From the NCBI RefSeq assembly GCF_003590875.1, contig NZ_QYUN01000002.1:248001-312000 (forward strand): DNA of 64,000 bases. The letters are read 5' to 3'. Below are positions 17,594-29,488 of this stretch, in pieces (position 1 is the first letter of the stretch; the number at the start of each line of letters is the position of its first letter). A model generated the notes under the pieces. It was not told where the DNA came from and ran no database searches. It saw only the letters and a list, made by a program, of their open reading frames with translations. The DNA is from Noviherbaspirillum cavernae. Its GTDB lineage: Bacteria > Pseudomonadota > Gammaproteobacteria > Burkholderiales > Burkholderiaceae_D. Position numbers and translations under genes: made by a program.

Positions 17594-18259
17594 TTGGCTA
17601 ATTTACGTCAGGAATTCATTGCATTTTCAGTCGGCGCGGGCGTGTTGCGCTTCGGCGAATTCGTCACCAAGGCGGGCCGCACTTCGCCGTATTTTTTCAA
17701 CGCCGGATTGTTCAACGACGGCGTCAACCTCGGCAAGCTCGCCGAGTTCTATGCGCAGAGCCTGATCGATTCCGGCATCGAGTTCGACATGCTGTTCGGC
17801 CCCGCCTACAAGGGCATCACGCTGGCTTCGGCCACGGCGGTCGCGCTGGCGCAGAAGGGTCGGAACGTGCCCTTCGCCTACAACCGCAAGGAAGCCAAGG
17901 ATCACGGCGAGGGCGGCACCATCGTCGGCGCGAAGCTGCAGGGCAGGGTCGTCATCATCGATGACGTGATCTCCGCCGGCACCTCGGTGCGCGAATCGGT
18001 CGACATGATCCGTGCCGCGGGCGCCACCCCCTGCGCCGTGCTGATCGCACTCGACCGCATGGAGCGCTCGGGCAAGGACGATGTGCTGTCCGCGCATTCG
18101 GCGGTGCAGGAAGTGACGAACAGCTATGGCATGCCGGTGGTGTCGATCGGCAACCTGAACGACTTGCTGGAATATATTTCGGCGGCGGGAGCCAACCCGG
18201 AGCTGGCGCAATACAAGGATGCCGTCGATGCCTACCGGCGGCGCTATGGCGTGGCTTGA
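17594..18259 (+). CDS. pyrE: Orotate phosphoribosyltransferase
   Basis: A 221-residue type I phosphoribosyltransferase that makes orotidine monophosphate from orotate and PRPP. The PRPP loop [13 protein letters not shown] lies near residues 119-131, the flexible catalytic loop [11 protein letters not shown] before it, and FGPAYKGI is conserved. No ATG fits: I chose the TTG at 17594, preceded by GAGG at good spacing, giving (M)[11 protein letters not shown], the normal family N-terminus. The TTG start is inferred. pyrE is divergent from exoA, a common pairing in Burkholderiales. Confidence 0.93.
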   Translation: MANLRQEFIAFSVGAGVLRFGEFVTKAGRTSPYFFNAGLFNDGVNLGKLAEFYAQSLIDSGIEFDMLFGPAYKGITLASATAVALAQKGRNVPFAYNRKEAKDHGEGGTIVGAKLQGRVVIIDDVISAGTSVRESVDMIRAAGATPCAVLIALDRMERSGKDDVLSAHSAVQEVTNSYGMPVVSIGNLNDLLEYISAAGANPELAQYKDAVDAYRRRYGVA

Positions 18260-18368
18260 GGCCGGCAGTTGACGGAAAAACCCCCTGTGCCGGCCCGCGA
18301 CTTGTTGCGACGAAACGGTTTGCGTCGGACCGGATGATGCTGTCTCGCATGTCTCTCCCACACCGCAG

Positions 18369-19028
18369 ATGAAAATACTCCTGGTCGAAGACGACACGAT
18401 GATCGGCGAAAGCATCCAGGTCGCGCTGGAAGGGGAGGGCATCGCCGTGGACTGGATCAAGGATGGCGGCCTCGCGGAAGCCGCGCTGCTCACGCAGGCG
18501 CATGACGCCCTGCTGCTCGACCTCGGCTTGCCGCACAAGGATGGGCTGGAAGTGCTGCGCGCATTGCGTGTGCGTGGAAACACGATTCCGGTGCTGGTCA
18601 TCACCGCCCGCGACACCGTGGCGCAGCGCATTCAGGGGTTGAATCTCGGTGCCGATGATTATCTGATCAAGCCCTTCGATCTGGACGAGCTTGTTGCCCG
18701 ATTGCACGCGCTGATCCGGCGCGCCCGAGGCGGTGCCGAAGCGGTCTATCGCAACGGCGATGTCGCGGTCAATCCCGCGACCCGGCAAGTCCTCGTCGCG
18801 CAACAGCAGGTCATGCTGTCGGCGCGCGAATGGATGATTCTCGATGCGCTGGTCGCCCGTCCCGGAGCCATTCTGTCGCGGGCGCAATTGGAGGAACGAC
18901 TGTACGGCTGGTCCGGCGATGTCGAGAGCAACGCGGTCGAAGTCCATATCCACGGCCTGCGCAAGAAACTCGGGCCGCAATTCATCATCAATGTGCGCGG
19001 CCTCGGCTACATGGTCGAAAAAACATGA
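18369..19028 (+). CDS. OmpR-family response regulator (QseB/PmrA/TctD-like)
   Basis: A 219-residue regulator. The receiver domain (1-116) has the acidic pair Asp8-Asp9, the phosphorylation site Asp51 in LLLDLGLP and the conserved Lys in LIKPFDLDEL. The DNA-binding winged helix (125-219) carries ESNAVEVHIHGLRKKLG, the recognition-helix signature of the QseB/PmrA group. It overlaps the kinase gene by four bases. A direct repeat resembling a QseB/PmrA box lies downstream of the kinase gene, suggesting a nearby target. Confidence 0.93.
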   Translation: MKILLVEDDTMIGESIQVALEGEGIAVDWIKDGGLAEAALLTQAHDALLLDLGLPHKDGLEVLRALRVRGNTIPVLVITARDTVAQRIQGLNLGADDYLIKPFDLDELVARLHALIRRARGGAEAVYRNGDVAVNPATRQVLVAQQQVMLSAREWMILDALVARPGAILSRAQLEERLYGWSGDVESNAVEVHIHGLRKKLGPQFIINVRGLGYMVEKT

Positions 19029-20374
19029 TGCGCTCGCTACGCATTCGCCTGCTGTTGTTGCTCGGCATTGCCATCGTGGCGGCGGCGCTGCTGCAGTTTG
19101 CGGCGACCTTCCGGATCGCGATGCAAAAGGCCGATACGCTGTTCGATTACCACATGCAGCAGATGGCATTGGCGCTGAAGGACAGCGGCATGCAGGCGCC
19201 CGACTGGTACGCGTCGCAGGATGGGGAAACCGGCGCATTCGATTTCGTGATCCAGGTGTGGACCGATGACGGCGTGCGCGTGTATCAGTCGCGTCCCTAT
19301 CGCACGCTGCCCTCGCAAGGCGTATTCGGCTATTCCACCGTGACGCTGGCCAATGGCGACTGGCGCATCTATGCGCTCCATACCAATACGCGGGTGATAC
19401 AGGTCGCGCAAAGAATGGAGAGCCGCAGGAACCGGGCGATCTCCCTCGCATTGAACTCGGTCTGGCCGATCCTGCCCGCTTCGCTGCTGCTGTTCGCGGT
19501 CGCGTGGTGGGTCGTGACCAGCGCGCTGGCGCCGCTCAATCGCATCGGCCACGAGCTGGCAAACCGCAATGCCGATTCGCTCGCGCCCGTATCGGCCAGG
19601 GGCGTGCCGCAGGAAGTCTCGCTGCTCGTCACGGAGTTGAATTCATTGCTTGCACGTATGACCCACGCCTTGCAATCGCAGCAGCAGTTCGTGGCCGATG
19701 CCGCGCATGAACTGCGCTCGCCATTGACGGCATTGAAGCTGCAGGTCCAGACCCTGGCGCGGGCCAGGGATGACACCTTGCGCACGCAAGCGATCGAGCG
19801 CCTGCACGGCGGCGTCGATCGCGCATCGCGGCTCGTGCAGCAATTGCTGTCGCTGGCGCGGCAGGATCCTCTGTCGCAGCCGGCGGCGCCGGAAACGATC
19901 TCCCTGACGGACTGCGTCGAACAGGCGGTGGGCGATGTCGCTTCCTTCGCATCAGCCCGGGCCGTCACGCTGCGCCATGGCATCTTCGAAGCGGCAAGTC
20001 TGCGCGGAGATGCGGACAGCCTGCGGATCATGACGCGCAATCTGCTCGACAATGCCGTGCGCTATGCCCCCGAAGGCGGGCAGGTGCGGATCGATCTGGC
20101 AATGGACGATTCCGTCATCACACTGACGATTCAGGATTCCGGTCCCGGCATCCCGGATGAAAACCGCAGCCGCGTGTTCGACCGCTTCTATCGCGTGCCG
20201 GGGACCAGCCCGAGCGGCAGCGGCCTGGGACTGGCAATCGTCAAGGCCATCGCCGATCGGCATGACGCCAGCGTGACGTTCGGCGATGCGGCGCTGGGCG
20301 GCCTCGCGGTCACGGTGGCCTTTGCTGCGGATGACAAGCCGGCATCGCCCCGGGCGGACGAGGTGAGCGGCTAG
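19025..20374 (+). CDS. Sensor histidine kinase (QseC/PmrB/TctE-like)
   Basis: A 449-residue inner-membrane kinase: transmembrane segment near residues 8-28, a periplasmic sensor of about 120 residues, a second membrane segment near 148-170, a HAMP-like linker, the HisKA H-box ADAAHELRSPLTAL with His228, the N-box NLLDNAVRYAP, and G-boxes DSGPGIP and GSGLGLAI. It should autophosphorylate and pass phosphate to the co-encoded regulator. The signal is unknown. Translational coupling (ATGA) with the regulator gene. Confidence 0.93.
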   Translation: MMRSLRIRLLLLLGIAIVAAALLQFAATFRIAMQKADTLFDYHMQQMALALKDSGMQAPDWYASQDGETGAFDFVIQVWTDDGVRVYQSRPYRTLPSQGVFGYSTVTLANGDWRIYALHTNTRVIQVAQRMESRRNRAISLALNSVWPILPASLLLFAVAWWVVTSALAPLNRIGHELANRNADSLAPVSARGVPQEVSLLVTELNSLLARMTHALQSQQQFVADAAHELRSPLTALKLQVQTLARARDDTLRTQAIERLHGGVDRASRLVQQLLSLARQDPLSQPAAPETISLTDCVEQAVGDVASFASARAVTLRHGIFEAASLRGDADSLRIMTRNLLDNAVRYAPEGGQVRIDLAMDDSVITLTIQDSGPGIPDENRSRVFDRFYRVPGTSPSGSGLGLAIVKAIADRHDASVTFGDAALGGLAVTVAFAADDKPASPRADEVSG

Positions 20375-20447
20375 CGGCTGCCGCGCATGACTCCTGCCCC
20401 GGCCTGCAGCAGAGGTGCGCGGGGGCTTCCTGCCTCTTTTTTCCTTC

Positions 20448-20464
20448 TTTAAGTTTCGCTTAAG
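20448..20464 (+). promoter_or_regulatory. QseB/PmrA-like direct-repeat box
   Basis: TTTAAG-N5-CTTAAG fits the hexamer direct repeat (YTTAAN-N5-YTTAAN) bound by PmrA/QseB regulators. It lies 74 bases after the kinase stop codon and about 14 bases before a TATGCC that could serve as a -10, pointing towards the structured region and otsA. Binding by the neighbouring regulator is inferred from family similarity. Confidence 0.4.
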
Positions 20465-20800
20465 TCTTGTCGTGCAGTATGCCAGGCATGCATAGCGATG
20501 GCTCGGCTTGGCATCAAGGGCTGCCGCCGGAAAATCGCTGTCGACACAGATCACGATCCGGGTTGAACACGACACGGATGCGCCCGCGATGACGCGGGCG
20601 CAGGACGGTACTCGAGATGGAGGAGACGCCGGTCGAGGCCACGGGCAGGGCAAGAGCAGTTGAAAGCTGCCATTCGCACGCGTCTGCATGGACGCGGCCC
20701 TGCCTATCCGACATCGGTCCGTTGCGGAAATGGCAGCGGACCGATGGTCGAGGCGAGCAATGCGGCCGCGCCGCGCTTGCCGATAGCGCCGATTCATCGA
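20465..20800. other. Intergenic stretch with no recognisable gene
   Basis: About 335 bases between the QseB/PmrA-like box and the structured region. Frames here lack ribosome sites and family-like composition. Nothing beyond a possible TATGCC -10 hexamer at 20478 was seen; it may be transcribed as leader or 3' UTR. Confidence 0.5.
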
Positions 20801-20865
20801 GAGAAGAGGATGGAAGGAAGTCATTCCTCTTCTCGTTAAAGAGCAACTGCGTTGCGCAACAGAGG

Positions 20866-20886
20866 AAGGTCGTTCACGACCTTTTT
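20866..20886 (+). terminator. Rho-independent terminator (first of two) upstream of otsA
   Basis: AAGGTCG and CGACCTT form a 7-bp stem closing the tetraloop TTCA, followed directly by T residues. Confidence 0.75.
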
Positions 20887-20888
20887 GG

Positions 20889-20914
20889 CCCCCCTTCGCC
20901 GGGGGGTATTTTTC
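20889..20914 (+). terminator. Rho-independent terminator (second of two) upstream of otsA
   Basis: Six C and six G residues pair around a six-base loop, followed by TATTTTTC. It comes two bases after the first terminator, giving a double stop. Confidence 0.7.
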
Positions 20915-21132
20915 TGCCATCGCATGGATACTGCCGCAGGAGCGTCATGTTCCTGCGGCCATGTCGATCCAGACCGCAACAAGTACACGGACATCCGGCA
21001 GGCTGGCGGTCGCGCTCTGTGGCAGCGCTTCCGCGAATGCGGCATGGTTTTCCCATCCAATGCGCGGCGCGCTGACGCCGATGCCGAGACCATGGCTGCC
21101 TCCGTGCAGTGTGCAGAAAGGAGGCAGGATTC

Positions 21133-23388
21133 ATGCAGCTGCGTTCGTTCCGTCTTTCACTCCGTTTCGTGCTGCCGCTGGCACTGGTGCTGGCGCTGTT
21201 CGCCTATGCCGCCGTGCCGCTGATGGACAGCCTCACCCTGCGCTGGTTCGTCAGGGATCTCGACATCCGCTCGCAGTTTCTTGCACGCGCACTGGAGCAG
21301 CCGCTGCTGGAATATGTGCCGCAAAAGGCGCGCCGCAAGATCACGCAATTGTTCGACCGGGCCATTCAGGACGAGCGTCTGTATGCATTGGCATTCTGCG
21401 ATGCCGGCGGCCGCGTGCTCTATCAGACCGTGACCTATCCGGAGTCGCTCGGCTGCCGCACCATGCCGCTCAAGGAGGGCGAGCATCTCTCGCTGGTCCG
21501 CCTGCCGCAGGGCGCGGTGCATGTCGCCGAAAGCCCGGTGAGCCAGGACGCGGAGCATCTCGGCAAGCTGATCCTGGTGCACGACATGAGCTTTATCGAG
21601 CGCCGCAGCGCCGATACCAAAAAGTATGTGATCTCGCTGTTCGGCCTGCTGGGCGTGGTGATTTCCTTCATCGCCGTGTTCATTGCCCATGTGAGCTGGC
21701 GCGGCTGGATCAGGGGAGTCAAAGGCATCCTGAGCGGCGACATGCTGCAGCCTGCCAAATCGACGGCACCGCCGGAAATGCTGCCGGTGATCGGCGACCT
21801 GCGTTCCATGCTGCGCGACCTTCACATGGAAAGGCAGGGGCAGGACAGCCTGCCGCAGGCGTGGACGCCGGAGAAACTGCGCACGCTCCTGCACAGCGAA
21901 CTGGCAGGCGACCAGGTCATCGTCGTCTCCAATCGCGAGCCGTACATTCACGAGATGACGTCCGGCGGCATTGCTGTGCGGCGTCCGGCCAGCGGCCTCG
22001 TGACCGCGGTCGAAGCCGTGATGCGCGCCTGTTCCGGCACGTGGATCGCGCATGGCAGCGGCTCGGCCGACCGCGACGTGGTGGACCGCAACGACCGCGT
22101 GCCGGTGCCGCCGGCCAATCCCAGCTATACCCTGCGCCGCGTGTGGCTGACGAAGGAGGAGGAGGAGGGCTACTACTACGGCTTTGCCAACGAAGGCTTG
22201 TGGCCGCTCTGTCACATCGCCCATGTGCGGCCCGTGTTCCGCTCCGGCGACTGGGACCAGTATGTGCAGGTCAATCAGCGCTTCGCCGATGCCGTGATCA
22301 AGGAAGCGCGCACCGACGATCCGGTCGTGCTGGTGCAGGATTACCATTTCGCCTTGCTGCCGCGCATGGTGCGCGAGGCCTTGCCGAAGGCCACCATCAT
22401 CACCTTCTGGCACATCCCCTGGCCCAACCCGGAGTCGTTCGGCATCTGTCCGTGGCGCGAAGAGATCCTGGAAGGATTGCTGGGTAGCACCATCCTCGGC
22501 TTTCACACGCCGTTTCATCGCAAGAACTTTCTCGAAACCGTGGACCGCTATCTGGAAACGCGCATCGAGTCGGAAGCCTCGACCATTTCCTACGGCGGCA
22601 AGCTGACGCAGGTCGAGCACTATCCGATTTCCATTGCATGGCCGGAAGACGCGCAGACCGACGGGGAGAGCGCTGCCGACTGCCGCATCGCGATCCGGCA
22701 GGAACTCGGGCTGGGTGCGGAGCACTTGCTGGGTATCGGCGTCGATCGGCTCGATTACACCAAGGGCATCATCGAGCGCTTCCAGGCGGTCGAGAGAATG
22801 CTGGAACGGCATCCCGAGATGATCGGCCGGTTTGTCTTCGTGCAGATTGCCGCACCGAGCCGTTCGTCGCTGGACGAGTACCAGAATTTCGAAGCGCGCG
22901 TGCGCAACCTCGCACAGCGCATCAACCGCCGCTTCGAGGACGGCAGTTATCGCCCGATCGTTCTCAAGGCGCAGCACCACGACCAGGACGAGCTGCAGCG
23001 CTATTACTGTGCCGCGGATGTCTGTCTGGTGACGAGTCTGCACGATGGCATGAATCTGGTGGCGAAGGAATTCATCGCGGCGCGCAACGATGAGCAGGGC
23101 GTGCTCATCCTCAGCCAGTTCACCGGCGCGGCCAGGGAGTTGCACGAAGCGCTCATCGTCAATCCCTACCATATCGAAGAGGGTGCCGACGCCCTGTACC
23201 GCGCCCTGAGCATGCCCCGGGTCGAGCAAAGGGAGCGGATGCGCAGCATGCGCGCGCTGGTCAAGGATTTCAATGTGTACCGATGGGCCGGACGGATGCT
23301 GGTCGATGCCGCCCGGCTGCGCCAGCGCGAGCGGGTGATGACCAAGATCCGTTCGCACAGCCTGGCCTCGCTGCGCCGCGTGGGTTGA
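21133..23388 (+). CDS. otsA: Membrane-anchored trehalose-6-phosphate synthase (GT20) with N-terminal extracytoplasmic domain
   Basis: A 751-residue protein, about 280 residues longer than E. coli OtsA. Residues about 8-30 and 177-200 are transmembrane helices enclosing a periplasmic domain of about 145 residues; a HAMP-like linker follows. The GT20 domain (about 255-725) has [36 protein letters not shown], and the donor-site segment [13 protein letters not shown]. It would make trehalose 6-phosphate from UDP-glucose and glucose 6-phosphate. AAAGGAGG precedes the ATG at 21133; an in-frame GTG lies upstream. The sensor-like N-terminus suggests that activity responds to an external cue, which is inference. 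otsB follows after six bases. Confidence 0.92.
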   Translation: MQLRSFRLSLRFVLPLALVLALFAYAAVPLMDSLTLRWFVRDLDIRSQFLARALEQPLLEYVPQKARRKITQLFDRAIQDERLYALAFCDAGGRVLYQTVTYPESLGCRTMPLKEGEHLSLVRLPQGAVHVAESPVSQDAEHLGKLILVHDMSFIERRSADTKKYVISLFGLLGVVISFIAVFIAHVSWRGWIRGVKGILSGDMLQPAKSTAPPEMLPVIGDLRSMLRDLHMERQGQDSLPQAWTPEKLRTLLHSELAGDQVIVVSNREPYIHEMTSGGIAVRRPASGLVTAVEAVMRACSGTWIAHGSGSADRDVVDRNDRVPVPPANPSYTLRRVWLTKEEEEGYYYGFANEGLWPLCHIAHVRPVFRSGDWDQYVQVNQRFADAVIKEARTDDPVVLVQDYHFALLPRMVREALPKATIITFWHIPWPNPESFGICPWREEILEGLLGSTILGFHTPFHRKNFLETVDRYLETRIESEASTISYGGKLTQVEHYPISIAWPEDAQTDGESAADCRIAIRQELGLGAEHLLGIGVDRLDYTKGIIERFQAVERMLERHPEMIGRFVFVQIAAPSRSSLDEYQNFEARVRNLAQRINRRFEDGSYRPIVLKAQHHDQDELQRYYCAADVCLVTSLHDGMNLVAKEFIAARNDEQGVLILSQFTGAARELHEALIVNPYHIEEGADALYRALSMPRVEQRERMRSMRALVKDFNVYRWAGRMLVDAARLRQRERVMTKIRSHSLASLRRVG

Positions 23389-23394
23389 GCCGAC

Positions 23395-24165
23395 GTGTCC
23401 CTGCCGTTCTTTGAATGCAGCGCCGCGCGCCTCGATGAACTTGTCCGGCCCGGCATGCTGTGCGCCTTCGACTTCGACGGCACGCTTGCCCCCATCGCCC
23501 GGGAGCCGCATGGCGTGCTGGTTCCGGCTGCCGTGGCAAGAAGACTCGCGCATCTTGCCGACCATGCCGCCATTGCGATCGTGACCGGACGCGCGGTCGA
23601 CGACGTCCGTCCGCGGCTCGACTTCCCGGCATCCTTCATCGTCGGCAACCACGGTCTGGAGGGCGTGCCCGGCCGGGATGTTCCGGCCGACCACTTCGCA
23701 GCGCGATGCGCCCAATGGGAGCGCAGCCTGCCGCTGGCGCTCCGGCAGCACGGCATCGTCGATCCGGGCATCCATGTCGAGAACAAGGGCTGTTCGCTAT
23801 CGCTGCATTACCGCCTGGCGCGCGAGCGCGAAGCGCTCGAGCCGCGCCTGGCCGACATCTGCCGCAGCCTGCAGCCGTCGGCCCATGTCATCGAGGGAAA
23901 GTTCGTGTTCAATCTTCTGCCGGTGAACGGCATCAACAAGGGCGAGGCCCTGAACCGGCTGATCGAAGCGAGCGGCGCACGCAGTGCCATCTATGTCGGC
24001 GACGACACTACCGATGAAGACGTGTTCCGCCTGCGGCGCACGGATGTGCTGTCGGTACGGATCGAGCCGGACGAACGCAGCGCGGCGGAGTTCCATTTGC
24101 ATCACCGGCTTGGCATGATTCAACTGCTCGATGAATTGACGCATCGAATGCGGCGGTTCGCATGA
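23395..24165 (+). CDS. otsB: Trehalose-6-phosphate phosphatase
   Basis: A 256-residue HAD-superfamily phosphatase that converts trehalose 6-phosphate to trehalose. The nucleophile motif is DFDGTL (Asp26, acid/base Asp28), followed by VTGRAVDDV, ENKGCSLSLHYR and the Mg-binding YVGDDTTDEDVF. Start codon is GTG, six bases after the otsA stop, with only a weak ribosome site, so translation is probably coupled to otsA. Length is normal. Confidence 0.94.
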   Translation: MSLPFFECSAARLDELVRPGMLCAFDFDGTLAPIAREPHGVLVPAAVARRLAHLADHAAIAIVTGRAVDDVRPRLDFPASFIVGNHGLEGVPGRDVPADHFAARCAQWERSLPLALRQHGIVDPGIHVENKGCSLSLHYRLAREREALEPRLADICRSLQPSAHVIEGKFVFNLLPVNGINKGEALNRLIEASGARSAIYVGDDTTDEDVFRLRRTDVLSVRIEPDERSAAEFHLHHRLGMIQLLDELTHRMRRFA

Positions 24166-24203
24166 GCACGGCATTGCATGCGGTCTCGACCGGGCAGCAA
24201 AAG

Positions 24204-24232
24204 AAAAAGCCCGCATGCAATACATGCGGGCT
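24204..24232 (-). terminator. Rho-independent terminator of the gat operon
   Basis: AGCCCGCATG and CATGCGGGCT form a perfect 10-bp stem with a five-base loop. On the minus strand it is followed by TTTTT, so it ends the gatC-gatA-orf-gatB transcript and may also slow otsB transcripts from the other side. Confidence 0.85.
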
Positions 24233-24284
24233 TCGTTCGGGATGTTGACGGCTCCCGCCAATCACGGCGCCGTGTTGCGGCCGA

Positions 24285-25745
<1,461 letters not shown>

Positions 25746-25759
25746 GGTAGTGTCCTCAC

Positions 25760-26260
25760 TTATTCTTCATGACGGCATTTGCCGGTTTTCATATCTACCG
25801 ACAATTCCGAAAAATTGGCGCGCGATCCGCACAGGGCCGGACAGCTCGGCTTGATGTTCAGCGTGTCGCCCTCGCGCTCGAGCCGGATGCTGCAATTGAG
25901 TCCGCGGCTGAAATTGAAGCCGCGCCGCTCGCGCGCCTGCTGTCCATTCGCCAGGCTGATGCGCCACTTCGCGCTGGCGGCATCCTTGCCCGCCTCGAGC
26001 CGCAGGCCGTCGTCTTCGTCGATGCTGCAATCGAAGCCGTGCGTCGGCCGGTACAGCGCCGACTCCCAGCGAAAGGCAACGATGCGATTGCCTTCGATGC
26101 GGATCTCGCCATTGTCCGCGTAGATCACGCGTTCGCCGTCCTCGTCGCGCGTCGTGCTGCAGGAAAACTTCGTTTCCAGTTGCTGCGCCCAGGCGACCGC
26201 GCTCGCGGTCAGCATGAGCAGCAGGCATGCGCGCGCTGCGAGTGTCGGCGCCGGCTTCAT
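25760..26260 (-). CDS. Secreted cysteine-containing hypothetical protein between gatA and gatB
   Basis: A 166-residue exported protein with a signal peptide ([20 protein letters not shown]... cleaved after AWA). The mature domain has five cysteines (FSCSTT, GFDCSID, LNCSIR, PSCPALC-type spacing plus GKCRHEE), suggesting disulfides, and an overall beta-rich, charged composition. I recognise no family. Its start overlaps the gatA stop by four bases, so it is translationally coupled within the gat operon and co-expressed with tRNA amidotransferase, though its location excludes a direct part in that enzyme. Confidence 0.75.
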   Translation of the reverse strand: MKPAPTLAARACLLLMLTASAVAWAQQLETKFSCSTTRDEDGERVIYADNGEIRIEGNRIVAFRWESALYRPTHGFDCSIDEDDGLRLEAGKDAASAKWRISLANGQQARERRGFNFSRGLNCSIRLEREGDTLNIKPSCPALCGSRANFSELSVDMKTGKCRHEE

Positions 26261-27717
26261 GTCCCCGCAGGCTTCCGCGAATGCCAGTCGGTCGCGCGCT
26301 GGAACTGATGCGCGACGTTCAGCAGTTTCGCTTCATCGAAATAGTTGCCGATGATTTGCAGCCCGACCGGACGCTGCGCATTCTTTTCGCCCTGGCCGAA
26401 TCCGCAGGGAATCGACATGCCCGGCAGTCCCGCGAGGCTGGTCGAGAGCGTGAAGATGTCGGCCAGATAATTCGCGACCGGGTCGTCGGTCTTGTCGCCG
26501 AGATCCCACGCGACGGTCGGCGCCACCGGTCCCATGATCACGTCGCATTGCTTGAATGCGTTCTGGAAATCCTGCGCGATCAGACGGCGGATTTTCTGTG
26601 CCTGCAGGTAGTAGGCGTCGTAATAGCCGTGCGACAGCACGTAGGCGCCCACCAGGATGCGGCGCTTGACCTCGTCGCCGAAACCCTCGGCGCGCGTCTT
26701 GCAGTACATGTCCGACAGGTCCTTGTATTCCTTCGCGCGATAGCCGTAGCGCACGCCGTCGAAGCGGGACAGGTTGGACGAGGCTTCCGCCGGCGCGATC
26801 ACGTAGTAGACCGGGATCGACAGTTCCGTCTTCGGTAATGAAATCTCGACCAGCGTCGCGCCGAGTTTTTCATACTCCTTGAGCGCCGCGCGCACGGCCT
26901 GCTCGACATCGGGCGCGAGACCCTTGCCGAAGTATTCGGCAGGCACGCCGATCTTCAATCCTTGCAAGCTCTTGTCCAGGTCGCGGCCAAAATCTTCCTT
27001 GTCGCGCTCCAGGCTGGTGGAATCGCGCGGATCGTAACCCGCCATCGCATTGAGCAGCAGCGCGCAATCTTCCGCGGTCTGCGCCATCGGGCCGCCCTGG
27101 TCCAGCGATGACGCAAAGGCAATCATGCCGAAGCGCGAGACGCGGCCATAGGTCGGCTTGATGCCGGTCACGCCGCAGAAGGAGGCCGGCTGGCGAATCG
27201 AGCCGCCGGTGTCGGTTGCTGTTGCGGCCGGAGCCAGGCGCGCGGCGATCGCGGCCGCCGAGCCGCCGGAGGAGCCGCCCGGTACCGCCGTTTTGTCCCA
27301 CGGGTTCCTGACCGGCCCAAAGAAAGAGTTCTCGTTCGAGGAACCCATGGCAAATTCATCACAATTCAGTTTTCCGAGCGTGACCATGCCTGCGTTGCGG
27401 AACTGTTCGACGACAGTCGCGTCGAAGGGGCTGCTGTAATTTTCCAGCATCCTGGAGCCGGCAGTGGAGCGCCAGTCGCGCGTGACGAAAATGTCCTTGT
27501 GCGCGATTGGAATACCGGTCAGCGGCGTGGTGTCGTTTTTTGCAAGACGTTCGTCCGCCATCGCCGCCTGTTGCAGCGTGAGGCTCGCGTCGATGTGCGT
27601 AAAGGCGTTCAGGTCGCTCTGCTGGATGCGATCGAGATAGTGCCTTGCCAATTCGGTGGCGGAGACCTGCTTTGCGTGCAGCAGCGCGGAAAGTTCTTTA
27701 AGGGTTTTCGTATGCAT
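26257..27717 (-). CDS. gatA: Asp-tRNA(Asn)/Glu-tRNA(Gln) amidotransferase subunit A
   Basis: A 486-residue amidase-signature enzyme that releases ammonia from glutamine for GatB. The Ser-cisSer-Lys triad region is recognisable: [11 protein letters not shown] (Lys), [13 protein letters not shown], and [14 protein letters not shown] with the nucleophilic Ser. The frame is open another 50 codons upstream, but the ATG at 27717 gives [13 protein letters not shown], the family start. It is 55 bases downstream of gatC. Confidence 0.96.
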   Translation of the reverse strand: MHTKTLKELSALLHAKQVSATELARHYLDRIQQSDLNAFTHIDASLTLQQAAMADERLAKNDTTPLTGIPIAHKDIFVTRDWRSTAGSRMLENYSSPFDATVVEQFRNAGMVTLGKLNCDEFAMGSSNENSFFGPVRNPWDKTAVPGGSSGGSAAAIAARLAPAATATDTGGSIRQPASFCGVTGIKPTYGRVSRFGMIAFASSLDQGGPMAQTAEDCALLLNAMAGYDPRDSTSLERDKEDFGRDLDKSLQGLKIGVPAEYFGKGLAPDVEQAVRAALKEYEKLGATLVEISLPKTELSIPVYYVIAPAEASSNLSRFDGVRYGYRAKEYKDLSDMYCKTRAEGFGDEVKRRILVGAYVLSHGYYDAYYLQAQKIRRLIAQDFQNAFKQCDVIMGPVAPTVAWDLGDKTDDPVANYLADIFTLSTSLAGLPGMSIPCGFGQGEKNAQRPVGLQIIGNYFDEAKLLNVAHQFQRATDWHSRKPAGT

Positions 27718-27772
27718 AGAGTGGTGGCCGGTTGGCGCAATGACATGCTGTTTCGGCAGTGTTGCCGAAGGA

Positions 27773-28075
27773 TTATTCGATGACTTTGGGGACGAGATAC
27801 AGGCCGTCCTGCGTGGCCGGTGCGACCTTCTGGTAGTCCTCGCGGCGGTTCGGTTCGGTGACGGCATCCTCGCGCAGGCGCAGCGCCACGTCGTTCTGAT
27901 GTGCGGCGATTGGATGATTCAGCGGTTCGACTCCGGACGTGTCGATGGCACGCATTTGCTCGACGAGAGCAAAAATGCCGTTCAGTTTATCCAGGGTTTT
28001 GACGGCCTCGGCTTCACTGAGATCGAGCTGGGCGAGACGGGCAAGACGTTTGACGTCAGAGAGTTCCAGGGACAT
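27773..28075 (-). CDS. gatC: Asp-tRNA(Asn)/Glu-tRNA(Gln) amidotransferase subunit C
   Basis: A 100-residue GatC, which wraps around GatA and GatB to stabilise the complex. It shows the conserved [14 protein letters not shown] start, the central SGVEPLNHP and a C-terminal [16 protein letters not shown] followed by [10 protein letters not shown]. First gene of the gat operon and divergent from mreB, a widely conserved arrangement in Betaproteobacteria. I chose the ATG at 28075 ([11 protein letters not shown]). Confidence 0.95.
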   Translation of the reverse strand: MSLELSDVKRLARLAQLDLSEAEAVKTLDKLNGIFALVEQMRAIDTSGVEPLNHPIAAHQNDVALRLREDAVTEPNRREDYQKVAPATQDGLYLVPKVIE

Positions 28076-28145
28076 GATTTTTGAGGGCACGGGCAAGGCC
28101 GCGCTGAGCAAGTGTTCTTAAAAAAACAAGGAGTAGGCAAGAAGT

Positions 28146-28172
28146 ATTTTAAAGCTGGCAAATACTTGTCAA
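28146..28172 (-). promoter_or_regulatory. Candidate sigma-70 promoter for gatC-gatA-gatB
   Basis: On the minus strand TTGACA (28172-28167) and TAAAAT (28151-28146) are 15 bases apart. The perfect -35 supports it; the spacing is short. Start predicted near 28139, giving a leader of about 64 bases before gatC. Confidence 0.4.
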
Positions 28173-28315
28173 AACGGTGTGTACAGCTCGTATTTTTGAC
28201 GTTTCCGGCCGCAAATTTCCCGTAAATTATAAGGTAGAATGTCGAGCGATTCGCTTGTTGCCGTTGGTATAGAGTCATGCCGGCAGATATATGAACGCGC
28301 AGCCATCAACCTTAA

Positions 28316-29395
<1,080 letters not shown>

Positions 29396-29488
29396 GCCGC
29401 ACATGCATCACAAGGCGCCTTGCGACACCGCCCACAAGGCGCCGAAGTGGCGGCCCTGCCACTCGTCCCGACCCGTTGACAAACCGTG

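Larger units (their letters stand above)
20801..20914 (+). ncRNA. Structured non-coding region with two tandem intrinsic terminators (possible sRNA or otsA leader)
   Basis: Three to four stem-loops follow each other. (1) A 10-bp perfect stem GAGAAGAGGA/TCCTCTTCTC (20801-20810 with 20825-20834). (2) A small palindrome GTTGCGCAAC. (3) AAGGTCG-TTCA-CGACCTT with a T-run (20866-20886). (4) CCCCCC-TTCGCC-GGGGGG followed by TATTTTT (20889-20913). Hairpins 3 and 4 are textbook terminators facing otsA, whose ATG is about 220 bases on. Two terminators where no coding gene ends (the kinase stops 490 bases earlier) suggest a small RNA or an attenuated leader. No family is recognised. Confidence 0.5.

Noticed and set aside
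21157..23775. Very long minus-strand open frame (872 codons) opposite otsA-otsB
   Set aside because: It is a shadow of the GC-rich otsA/otsB codons: composition is dominated by Arg, His, Gln and Ala, it has no family-like motifs, and the plus-strand genes are unmistakable.
28196..28240. TTGACG and TATAAG hexamers upstream of mreB considered as its promoter
   Set aside because: Spacing is 26 bases, far from the 16-18 needed; no better pair was found, so the mreB promoter is left unassigned.
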